Shown here piece after piece: positions 1 through 6,208 of a DNA stretch of 12,520 nucleotides. Source of the stretch: Geobacteraceae bacterium (GTDB taxonomy: Bacteria; Desulfobacterota; Desulfuromonadia; Geobacterales; Geobacteraceae); assembly GCA_012797715.1 (NCBI GenBank), contig JAAZOO010000109.1:1-12520 (forward strand), given 5' to 3'. The translations under genes were made by a program, and so were the position numbers. Position 1 is the first letter of the stretch. Each line of letters begins with the position of its first letter. The notes under the pieces are model-generated. The model was not told the DNA's origin. It saw nothing but the letters and a program-made list of their open reading frames with translations, and ran no database searches.

Positions 1-1169
1 GGAACGACCTCTTCATTGTCTCCATCCGGGACAAGGACCCTCGGCTTGCCACCAACTACGTGAACACGCTCGTCAGGCGCTACCTGGAAGAAAACGTATC
101 CGCCAAAAGGGAGGAATCGTACGGCGCCAACCGGTTCCTCGCCGAGCAGCTCGCCCTGTTCAAGGAAAAGCTCAACAAGGCCGATGAACAGGTCATCACG
201 TTCCGCCAGAAGCAGGGTGTGGCGGTGGCCATGGACGAAGAAGGCATCGTGAAGGAGATTAAAGTATTCAAGGCCCAGATGGATGAGGCGCGCATGCGCA
301 GAAATGAGCTGGCAAGCACCCTGAGTACCGTCCGTGCGCAGATGAAGAGCGTCCAGCCCACCGTTTCCATCCTGAGCACCAAGGGAGGCGGGGGGAGCGT
401 CCAGGCCCTGGAAAACAGGATAAAGATGCTCCTGGTCAGCTATACGGAAAACTACCCGGAAATTGTGAAGCTGCGCGCCGAGATCGAGGCCATCAAGAAG
501 CAGAAGCAGTCCCCTGCAGCAGGCGGATTTACATCCGAAGAAATGACCACCGTGAATCCCGTGTATCAGCAACTGGAACAGGCAGCCCTGCAGACCGAGG
601 CGGAGATCCATGCCCTCAATGCCAAGATCGGGCAACTGGGCGGCCTGATAGCCGAGCGGGAGAAGGAGCTGCGGGATGTGCCTGCGAACAAGAAGCGTCT
701 CGCCGATCTGGAGCAGGAAAGGACCACCTACAAGAACATGTATGCCGAGCTGCAGGCCCGCGCCGGCGTGTCCGAGGTCTCCAAGCAGATGGAGGTGGAG
801 GACAAGTCAGCGTCGTTCCGCATCGTCGACCCGGCCGTTGTTCCGGTGAAACCGGTGAGCCCCGACCGGGTGAAACTTATCCTCGCCGGGATTTTCCTCG
901 GTATCGTGGGTGGTTTCGGCGGCGTGCTCCTGCGGGAGGCTCTCGATTCATCCATAAAGGACCTGCATACGCTGAAGGGACTGGGTGTCACCATCCTGGC
1001 CGTGATCCCGAAGATGTCCAATGCGGCGGAGGAACTGGAGATACGGAAACGGGACAGAAAGGTATTTCTTGCAGCAGGTTGTTACTTCATGGTCATCTGC
1101 CTGTTACTTGTGCATGAAATCCTCAAGCTGACCTATGTCGATCACATTTTTTCATTCCTGCAGCTCTGA
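1..1169 (+). CDS. Wzz/Wzc-like polysaccharide chain-length determinant, exosortase-A locus type (5' partial)
   Basis: Inner-membrane polysaccharide co-polymerase expected to control polymer length together with the kinase encoded next. The frame is open from the first complete codon at position 3, so the true start lies upstream; 388 residues are visible. They contain a long charged, probably coiled-coil periplasmic region (about 20-260), then a proline-rich stretch (DPAVVPVKPVSPDR, about 277-290), which is the usual signature just before the second membrane helix of Wzz proteins. The helix follows at about 290-311 (KLILAGIFLGIVGGFGGVLL). A further hydrophobic segment near the C-terminus (about 354-374) is less standard for simple Wzz proteins. 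There is no Walker motif; the kinase is a separate protein, as in EPS/PEP-CTERM loci (family comparable to TIGR03007, from memory). The stop is TGA at 1167-1169. The family call is firm; the sublocus assignment rests on the neighbours. Confidence 0.88.
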   Translation, partial: NDLFIVSIRDKDPRLATNYVNTLVRRYLEENVSAKREESYGANRFLAEQLALFKEKLNKADEQVITFRQKQGVAVAMDEEGIVKEIKVFKAQMDEARMRRNELASTLSTVRAQMKSVQPTVSILSTKGGGGSVQALENRIKMLLVSYTENYPEIVKLRAEIEAIKKQKQSPAAGGFTSEEMTTVNPVYQQLEQAALQTEAEIHALNAKIGQLGGLIAEREKELRDVPANKKRLADLEQERTTYKNMYAELQARAGVSEVSKQMEVEDKSASFRIVDPAVVPVKPVSPDRVKLILAGIFLGIVGGFGGVLLREALDSSIKDLHTLKGLGVTILAVIPKMSNAAEELEIRKRDRKVFLAAGCYFMVICLLLVHEILKLTYVDHIFSFLQL

Positions 1170-1228
1170 ACGGGAAGCGGGCCCCGGATGCCCGTATACG
1201 GAAACAAAGCCAGAAAGGATCGCGTCCT

Positions 1229-2065
1229 ATGAGCAGAATCGAAAAAGCCCTCGAAAAAGCCGTGCAGATGCGGCAGGAGAGAGCTCCGGAAAGAGCGCCG
1301 GAGAAAAGGGAGCCTGACGCCCCTGTCCCGAAGATCTTCCCCGCGGACCAGCATCCCGAAATAACGAGTCCGTACCTGATTACCGTCCAGGAGCCGGACT
1401 CCCCGGTTTCCGAAGAATACAGGAAGCTCAAGTCTCTCCTCGTCAGGATGACCCGGGACAAGTTCCTGAACACCATCATGGTGACGAGCACCTGCAAGGG
1501 GGAAGGGAAAACCATAACCGCCCTGAACCTGGCCATCACCCTTGCCCAGGAATACGACCATACGGTGCTGCTGGTGGATGCGGACCTCCGCGCGCCGTCC
1601 ATCACCAAGTACCTGGGCATCAAGAATGAGGCGGGGCTTTCCGACTGCCTCACCAACGGCCGTGATATCGGGAGCGCCCTGGTGAAGACCGGCATCGGCA
1701 AGCTGGTGGTCTTCCCTGCGGGAGCAACGGTGGAGAACCCCGTGGAACTGCTGTCTTCCAGCCGCATGAAGCAGCTCATGGAGGAACTGAAGAACAGGTA
1801 CCGTGACCGCTACATCATCTTCGACACCCCGCCCGTCCTTCAATTCGCAGAGGCTCACGCCATCGGTTCCAGTGTCGACGGTGTGGTGTTCGTGGTCGGC
1901 GAGGGGCAGGCGCCCATGACCGACGTGAAGGAAGCGTTCCGCATGCTGAAGGATTGTGAAATGCTCGGCGTGGTCTTCAATAACGTGGCGTCGGCGCGCT
2001 TCACCGAAGGGTACAACTACCGGTACAGCTACAAGTATTACAAGAAAAGCTCCTACGGCGACTGA
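1229..2065 (+). CDS. Exosortase-A/EPS-locus tyrosine autokinase (BY-kinase)
   Basis: Cytoplasmic bacterial tyrosine kinase of the Wzc/CpsD type, predicted to autophosphorylate and cycle with the chain-length protein encoded just upstream. Of 278 residues, Walker A is at 87-95 (STCKGEGKT), Walker A' at 113-121 (VLLVDADLR, with D117 and D119) and Walker B at 195-202 (YIIFDTPP). The last 17 residues (262-278) hold seven tyrosines, the autophosphorylation cluster that defines the family. The N-terminus (MSRIEKALEKAVQ) is the typical start of the stand-alone kinases in PEP-CTERM loci (compare TIGR03018, from memory). The start is ATG at 1229 with AGAAAGGA at 1212-1219, 9 nt upstream. The gene follows the co-polymerase after a 59-nt gap. 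All three Walker elements are present, so it should be active. Confidence 0.93.
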   Translation: MSRIEKALEKAVQMRQERAPERAPEKREPDAPVPKIFPADQHPEITSPYLITVQEPDSPVSEEYRKLKSLLVRMTRDKFLNTIMVTSTCKGEGKTITALNLAITLAQEYDHTVLLVDADLRAPSITKYLGIKNEAGLSDCLTNGRDIGSALVKTGIGKLVVFPAGATVENPVELLSSSRMKQLMEELKNRYRDRYIIFDTPPVLQFAEAHAIGSSVDGVVFVVGEGQAPMTDVKEAFRMLKDCEMLGVVFNNVASARFTEGYNYRYSYKYYKKSSYGD

Positions 2066-2089
2066 TTCCCTGCAGGAAGCAGGATGCCG

Positions 2090-2116
2090 CCTGAGCGGGG
2101 GGTGCTGCCGCTCAGG
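2090..2116 (+). promoter_or_regulatory. Perfect 9-bp intergenic hairpin upstream of the outer-membrane barrel gene
   Basis: CCTGAGCGG (2090-2098) is exactly complementary to CCGCTCAGG (2108-2116) across a 9-nt loop (GGGGTGCTG). It sits in the 68-nt gap between kinase and barrel gene and ends 9 nt before the GAGGA ribosome-binding site at 2126-2130. No T-run follows, so it is not a standard intrinsic terminator. It could stabilise or process the transcript between two parts that need different protein levels, or modulate translation of the barrel gene. The structure is seen; its role is inferred. Confidence 0.5.
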
Positions 2117-2133
2117 AGAAAGGGTGAGGAAAC

Positions 2134-3495
2134 ATGAGCGTTTCGAAGGGGTGGGCGATTCTTGCCGTGGTGACGGTTTTTCTCGGAATGTGCCGCGAGG
2201 CAGGGGCCGGGTTCAGCTTCAGGCCCGGTATCGCCGTCAGGGAGGAGTACAACGACAATATTTTCCTGACATCCACGGACAAGAAAAGTGATTTCATCAC
2301 CACGGTGAATCCCACCATCAACCTGTCGTACACGGGAGATACCATGAACGCATACCTGGATTACGGGTTCAGGTATCTTCTGTACGCCGGGAATACCGAG
2401 GACGACAAAATTTACAACAATGTGAATTTCCAGTCTACCCTGCGTCCTGTGAGAGACTACGTCTTCATCGCCGTATCCGATTTCTTTTCCCGTGTTCCCA
2501 TCGACGAACGGCGTCAGGTGGGGTATGAGAACAACCTGGCGAACCTCACCAACTCCAACTCCTTTTCGGTAAATCCCTATGTGGTGTACCCCATCACTCC
2601 CACCCTCAGGGTGACCGGCGGGTACACGTATCAGAACATCTGGTACGAAAGCAAGGAGGGGAATGACAGCCAGGACCATACCGCCGCTTTCTCCATTGCA
2701 AAGGAGCTCACCTCCCGGATATCCCTCTCCCTCCTCTACCAGTATCTCTTCCATCGGCCGATCCGGGAGGCGGACACCTATGATCGGCAGAATGCCGGAG
2801 TTTCCTTCACGTACGGCATAACGGAGAAGATTCGCATCGACGGATCGGCCGGATGGGTGGACTTTGATTACAAGAACATGGAAAACCGCAACTTCACCGC
2901 AATCAACTGGGATGCTTCAGCGCGCTACCAGCTCTCGCCGGCAACATCGCTGCGGGCAGGGTATTCCAGAAACTACAACGATACATACAGCCAGACCGGG
3001 CTGCCGCAAGGGAGCGCCCCGTCTCCCACCCAGGGGATACTCTATCCGGGAGAAAGCTTTGTCATCATCGACGGCCAGGCGATTCCCGCATCCGCTGTGC
3101 TCCTGGATTCCATCAATGGCGGACTCTACCGGAGCGACTCCCTATCAGCGGCATTCGCCTATACCGGGAAGATCCCCTTCACGGTCACCGGGTTTCGGAA
3201 TATCAACAAATACATGAACATCAGCAAGGAGAACAGATCCACAGGGGTGAACCTGACGGCCAGCATACCGCTCACCTCCAGCTTTTCGGCCAGCCTGAGC
3301 GCACTGTACAGCCGCAACAAATATCTTCCCGAGAATGAGAAGGTGAACCGCTACGGGGAGCGGGTGGCGCTCGAGTATGCGCTGAAGATTGCCACCCTGA
3401 CAATCGGCTACGCCTTCAACCGGGATGATTCGAATATGGATCTGTCGGATTATACCAACAGTATCGTTTGGATCGGGGCACGCTTCCTGTTCTGA
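2134..3495 (+). CDS. Outer-membrane beta-barrel protein, PEP-CTERM/EPS-locus associated
   Basis: Predicted outer-membrane protein of 453 residues. A signal peptide is visible at 1-25 (basic K5, hydrophobic core 7-19, likely cleavage after AGA at 25); C20 is preceded by LGM, which does not fit a lipobox. The mature part opens with FSFRPGIAVREEYNDNIFL, a common opening of barrels of this class. It continues with alternating aromatic/polar strands (for example AYLDYGFRYLLYAG and LRVTGGYTYQNIWY) and ends on phenylalanine (ARFLF), as expected for BAM substrates. Position between tyrosine kinase and GspA-like ATPase matches the uncharacterised PEP-CTERM-associated family comparable to TIGR03016 (from memory). 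It may be the export channel or a surface anchor for the polymer; this is not shown. The start is ATG 2134 with GAGGA at 2126-2130; TGA 3493-3495 overlaps the next gene's ribosome-binding site. Confidence 0.87.
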   Translation: MSVSKGWAILAVVTVFLGMCREAGAGFSFRPGIAVREEYNDNIFLTSTDKKSDFITTVNPTINLSYTGDTMNAYLDYGFRYLLYAGNTEDDKIYNNVNFQSTLRPVRDYVFIAVSDFFSRVPIDERRQVGYENNLANLTNSNSFSVNPYVVYPITPTLRVTGGYTYQNIWYESKEGNDSQDHTAAFSIAKELTSRISLSLLYQYLFHRPIREADTYDRQNAGVSFTYGITEKIRIDGSAGWVDFDYKNMENRNFTAINWDASARYQLSPATSLRAGYSRNYNDTYSQTGLPQGSAPSPTQGILYPGESFVIIDGQAIPASAVLLDSINGGLYRSDSLSAAFAYTGKIPFTVTGFRNINKYMNISKENRSTGVNLTASIPLTSSFSASLSALYSRNKYLPENEKVNRYGERVALEYALKIATLTIGYAFNRDDSNMDLSDYTNSIVWIGARFLF

Positions 3496-3508
3496 GGAAA
3501 ATTCAACC

Positions 3509-4666
3509 ATGTATGAAAAATTTTTCGATCTGGAGAGAAAGCCTTTCGAACTGGTTCCGAATCCGGAGTTCCTGTTCCTGAGCAAATCCCATAAAAAGGC
3601 GATCATCTACCTTGACTACGGGCTCAGGGAGCACGCAGGTTTTATCCTCGTCACCGGCGAGGTGGGTTCCGGGAAAACCACGATAGTCCGCAACCTCCTC
3701 AGGAACCTGGACGACAGGGTAACCCTTTCCAAGGTCTTCAATACCAAGGTCACGTCCGAACAGCTCATCGCCATGGTGAATGACGATTTCGGCCTGGATA
3801 CCGCCCACAAGGACAAGATCACCCTGTTGCGGGAGCTGACCGACTTTCTCATCGATCAGCATGCCGCGGGGCGCTGGCCGACCCTGATCATCGACGAAGC
3901 GCAGAACCTCTCCTCCGAACTGCTTGAAGAAGTCAGAATGCTGTCCAATCTGGAAACCGACACCAGCAAGCTGCTGCAGATAATCCTGGTCGGCCAGCCC
4001 GAACTGAGAAAAACCCTGGCCCTGCCGGAATTGAGACAGCTCAGGCAGCGCATCAGCATCAGCTGCCATCTCTTGCCCCTGTCGCGACAGGAGACCGAAG
4101 ACTATATCTTCCACCGGCTCGAGATTGCCGGCAACCGGGACGCCGTCACCTTCGACGACGGAAGCATCGACATCATCTACAGCTTCAGCAGGGGGATACC
4201 GAGGCTGGTGAACATCATCTGCGACTTCCTCATGCTCTCCGCCTTCGCGGAAGAGACAAAGCGGATGACACGGGAACTGGTGCAGGAAGTAATCGGGGAG
4301 ATGGAAATTGAGAACGCCTACTGGAACGATGCGACCCCGGAGGGCTCATTCCCCGGCAACAGGACATTCCTGTTCGACATCAACGAAAGAGTGTCCCGCC
4401 TGGAAGAGTTCGTCGCCCATACCGGCATCACGGAAAAAGAGAAGATTACCCTCCACGACAGCGTAGCGGGCATGGAAAAGAACGTCTCCAGCTTCATGGC
4501 AAAGTCCCAGGCCGACTTGGCCGTGCTTGACGCCCAGATCAAGGATGCGCTGCGGGAATTCGACGAGCTGAAGATGAATCTCTGGGTTACCAGCGCACGT
4601 TCCTCGATGGATGCCTCAAGACCGGAGCCCGAAAAGAAACGTCTCTGGGGAAGGCTCTTCGGCTGA
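3509..4666 (+). CDS. GspA/ExeA-like AAA ATPase, exosortase-locus putative secretion ATPase
   Basis: AAA-type ATPase of 385 residues, resembling GspA/ExeA of type II secretion and the 'putative secretion ATPase, PEP-CTERM locus' family (compare TIGR03015, from memory). The N-terminus (MYEKFFDLERKPFELVPNP) is the classic ExeA/GspA opening. Walker A is at 50-57 (GEVGSGKT), Walker B at 126-132 (LIIDEAQ), then a sensor-like segment (ILVGQPEL). The C-terminal ~80 residues (about 300-380) are charged and probably coiled coil, and there is no peptidoglycan-binding domain as in long ExeA forms. I place the start at ATG 3509, not at the in-frame upstream codon at 3425, because the family motif begins there and TGAGGAAA (3493-3500) lies 8 nt before it; the upstream option would overlap the barrel gene by 71 nt. 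It probably energises or organises an envelope complex for export. Confidence 0.92.
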   Translation: MYEKFFDLERKPFELVPNPEFLFLSKSHKKAIIYLDYGLREHAGFILVTGEVGSGKTTIVRNLLRNLDDRVTLSKVFNTKVTSEQLIAMVNDDFGLDTAHKDKITLLRELTDFLIDQHAAGRWPTLIIDEAQNLSSELLEEVRMLSNLETDTSKLLQIILVGQPELRKTLALPELRQLRQRISISCHLLPLSRQETEDYIFHRLEIAGNRDAVTFDDGSIDIIYSFSRGIPRLVNIICDFLMLSAFAEETKRMTRELVQEVIGEMEIENAYWNDATPEGSFPGNRTFLFDINERVSRLEEFVAHTGITEKEKITLHDSVAGMEKNVSSFMAKSQADLAVLDAQIKDALREFDELKMNLWVTSARSSMDASRPEPEKKRLWGRLFG

Positions 4667-4689
4667 TCCCTCGATTGCGGGAAGTGAAA

Positions 4690-4745
4690 ACGTTCAAATG
4701 CGTTGCAGCGGAGGAGTGCACGTCATGTGCACTACGTTCATGCGT
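4690..4745 (+). repeat. Imperfect direct repeat ACGTTCA(AA)TGCGT flanking a hairpin
   Basis: ACGTTCAAATGCGT at 4690-4703 recurs as ACGTTCATGCGT at 4734-4745; they are identical except for two extra A residues in the first copy. Their starts are 44 nt apart and they bracket the perfect hairpin at 4715-4733, upstream of the antiterminator gene. Paired half-sites of this kind can be bound by a regulator, or can form alternative RNA pairings. The second copy also lies within a possible leader ORF (4725-4760). Confidence 0.4.
4715..4733 (+). promoter_or_regulatory. Perfect 7-bp hairpin in the leader of the antiterminator gene
   Basis: AGTGCAC (4715-4721) and GTGCACT (4727-4733) are perfect inverted repeats with the 5-nt loop GTCAT. 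There is no T-run, so it is not a plain terminator. It begins inside a strong Shine-Dalgarno-like sequence (GGAGGAG, 4710-4716), and an ATG (4725-4727) sits at the loop edge, so folding would occlude any translation starting there. It could equally be a DNA operator. The function is inferred from position only. No recognisable RfaH ops element (GGCGGTAGNNT) is present. Confidence 0.5.
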
Positions 4746-4760
4746 GGTGAAGAGCTATGA
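4725..4760 (+). CDS. Possible 11-residue leader peptide upstream of the antiterminator gene
   Basis: A short reading frame encodes MCTTFMRGEEL and stops with TGA at 4758-4760, 15 nt before the antiterminator start. Its ATG is preceded at 8 nt by GGAGGAG (4710-4716), a better ribosome-binding site than many real genes here have. The same frame also opens earlier at ATG 4698 (20 codons) but with poor spacing. The initiation region is folded into the perfect hairpin at 4715-4733. This could be a translated leader coupling translation to expression of the downstream regulator, or chance. Short length makes coding potential untestable by eye. Confidence 0.25.
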   Translation: MCTTFMRGEEL

Positions 4761-4775
4761 AAAGGGGGCCTGAAA

Positions 4776-5285
4776 ATGCGCACGGAAACGGGAAACTGGT
4801 ATGCCCTCCATGTCAAGCCTCGCCATGAGTTCGCCACCAACGGCGAGTTGACCCGCAAGGGAATCGCCACCTGTCTGCCTGCCGTCACAAGGCTCAGGCA
4901 GTGGAAGGACCGGAAAAAGCTGATCGATTTTCCCCTCTTCCCCGGGTACCTTTTTGTCTGCGTCGAACCATGTCATGAAGAGTTCAATCGCGTACTCCGG
5001 ACTCCCGGCGCCCTGACCCTCCTTTCCACGGTTCCGGGCACGCCGACACCCGTTCCCTCCCACGAGATTCATTCGCTCAAGCTCCTGGTGGAAAAAGCGG
5101 GAGACATCGATGTATACCCACACCTGACACCGGGGACCAGGGTCCGGGTCCGGAGGGGTATCTTCGCGGGGGCGGAGGGTGTCCTGGTGAAAAAGGAAAG
5201 CCACGTGCTGTTTGTCGTGAGTATCAACATCCTGAGCCGGAGTGTCGGGGTGAAGATGTACGCCGACGACCTGGAAGCGGCCTGA
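4776..5285 (+). CDS. NusG/UpxY-like specialised transcription antiterminator
   Basis: A NusG paralogue of 169 residues (RfaH/UpxY/LoaP type), expected to bind RNA polymerase and suppress pausing or termination in this long EPS operon. The NGN domain covers about 7-108: the conserved opening WYALHVKPRHE (8-18) and the core FPLFPGYLFV (52-61). A KOW domain follows at about 117-165 (PGTRVRVRRGIFAGAEGVL). Like other specialised paralogues, it lies inside the polysaccharide cluster it is likely to control; housekeeping nusG normally sits beside secE and ribosomal protein genes. The start is ATG 4776 with AAAGGGGG at 4761-4768; an in-frame TGA at 4758 excludes a longer form. Hairpins lie both upstream (4715-4733) and downstream (5336-5361), candidate RNA or operator elements for it. 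Confidence 0.9.
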   Translation: MRTETGNWYALHVKPRHEFATNGELTRKGIATCLPAVTRLRQWKDRKKLIDFPLFPGYLFVCVEPCHEEFNRVLRTPGALTLLSTVPGTPTPVPSHEIHSLKLLVEKAGDIDVYPHLTPGTRVRVRRGIFAGAEGVLVKKESHVLFVVSINILSRSVGVKMYADDLEAA

Positions 5286-5295
5286 AATGCCATAG

Positions 5296-5361
5296 GGCTA
5301 CGTCCGTGCGTCGAAAAAAATTGCCGTGATCCTTGTCGGTTACAAACACGCCTGTAACCGA
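5296..5361 (+). pseudogene. Possible 5' remnant of a lost glycosyltransferase-2 gene
   Basis: The 125-nt gap after the antiterminator contains, in the frame following the TAG at 5293-5295, a run that translates as KKIAVILVGYKHA (5314-5352). That resembles the first beta-strand of family-2 glycosyltransferases (usually [V/I]-hydrophobic-V-[N/G]-Y-[N/K]). The similarity ends abruptly, there is no ATG, GTG or TTG start in this frame, and no nucleotide-binding or DxD region follows. If real, it is a deletion scar. The sequence is too short to exclude coincidence. Confidence 0.15.
5336..5361 (+). promoter_or_regulatory. Perfect 9-bp hairpin in the leader of the tailoring genes
   Basis: TCGGTTACA (5336-5344) pairs exactly with TGTAACCGA (5353-5361) around an 8-nt loop (AACACGCC). 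After one mismatch, the pairing can extend through two G-U and two C-G pairs (5331-5334 with 5363-5366). No T-run follows. It lies 50 nt beyond the antiterminator gene and 49 nt before the formyltransferase start. A small leader hairpin is the kind of element read by LoaP-type NusG paralogues, so a recognition site is plausible; a transcript-processing hairpin or palindromic operator is also possible. No convincing -35/-10 pair is visible in the gap. Confidence 0.5.
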
Positions 5362-5410
5362 GGGGGCGGAGCCGTATCTGAAGCCGGTGCCCGTGCCAAG
5401 GGAAACATCC

Positions 5411-6208
5411 ATGCCTCCCCACTTCAAAATCCTTTTCATCACCCAGGACGACCCCTTCTACGTCAGGCTGTTCTTCGAGGAGTTCCTGGCAGCCTATGAC
5501 GCCCGGGAGGAAATCGCGGGGGTGGCCCTGGCCGCGGCCATGGGCAAGAAAAGCCTCCGCTCCCTGGCCCGGCAGATGCTGGACTTCTACGGACCGTGGG
5601 ATTTCCTGCGGGTCGGCGCGCGCTATGCCGCGCATCGGCTCAGGGACACGCTGGCCGGTGTGACGGGGTTCGGGAATGCCCGCGGTATCGCGGGGCTCTG
5701 CCGGAGTCACGGTATTCCCGTGCTGCGGGAAAGCAGGGTCAACTCTCCGGAATTCCTGGAAAGGGTCGCGGCCATGGCCCCGGACCTGATCATCTCCGTG
5801 GCGGCTCCGGTGGTCTTCAAAAAAGAGCTCCTCTTTTCGGCGCGGTACGGGTGCATCAACATCCACCACGGCATGCTCCCCCGCTACCGGGGGATGCTCC
5901 CCAACTTCTGGCAGATGTACCATGGCGAGAAACGGGCCGGCATTACGGTCCATGAAATGAGCGAAAAACTGGATGACGGCAGGATCATCCTTCAGGAAGA
6001 AGTGGAGATAGGAGACAATGAGACGCTGGACGCCCTGATCCGGAGGACCAAGCGGCTGGGCGCACGGGTGATGATCCGGGCAATCGGGCTCATCAAATCA
6101 GGGCAGGTTTCCTATCTCCCCAACCGCGCGGACCAGGGCTCGTACTTCACGTTTCCGTCGAGGAGGGACGTGCTGGAATTCCGGCGCAGGGGGAGGAGGA
6201 TACTGTGA
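5411..6208 (+). CDS. Formyltransferase-family enzyme (probable sugar-amine N-formyltransferase)
   Basis: A member of the formyl-tetrahydrofolate-dependent transferase family (Fmt/PurN/ArnA fold), 265 residues. The catalytic triad of the family is visible: N150 and H152 in CINIHHGMLPRYRG and D188 in LDDGRIIL, with the same 38-residue N-to-D separation as N106/D144 of E. coli PurN. It is shorter than Fmt (~315) and lacks the Fmt C-terminal domain. Within an EPS locus, the natural substrate would be an amino sugar nucleotide or a sugar-bound amine. The frame is open from a TTG at 5333, but I choose ATG 5411: AAGGGA at 5398-5403 is 7 nt upstream and the family's first strand (HFKILFITQD) starts there. 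The stop overlaps the next gene by GTGA (6205-6208), implying translational coupling. Confidence 0.85.
   Translation: MPPHFKILFITQDDPFYVRLFFEEFLAAYDAREEIAGVALAAAMGKKSLRSLARQMLDFYGPWDFLRVGARYAAHRLRDTLAGVTGFGNARGIAGLCRSHGIPVLRESRVNSPEFLERVAAMAPDLIISVAAPVVFKKELLFSARYGCINIHHGMLPRYRGMLPNFWQMYHGEKRAGITVHEMSEKLDDGRIILQEEVEIGDNETLDALIRRTKRLGARVMIRAIGLIKSGQVSYLPNRADQGSYFTFPSRRDVLEFRRRGRRIL

Noticed and set aside
1170..1195. CGGGC/GCCCG (1178-1194) or ACGGG/CCCGT (1170-1195) hairpin after the chain-length gene
   Set aside because: The two short stems compete and no T-run follows; this is common by chance in GC-rich sequence.
3425..3508. Longer N-terminus for the AAA ATPase (28 extra residues)
   Set aside because: It overlaps the barrel gene by 71 nt and has a composition unlike the family. 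ATG 3509 has a well-spaced TGAGGAAA and begins the conserved ExeA-type motif.
4667..4775. RfaH-type ops element upstream of the NusG-like gene
   Set aside because: No match to GGCGGTAGNNT in the leader. GCGTGGTGA at 4742-4750 is too divergent.
5333..5410. Longer formyltransferase starting at TTG 5333
   Set aside because: The added 26 residues lie over the palindrome and do not resemble the family. ATG 5411 has AAGGGA at the right distance.
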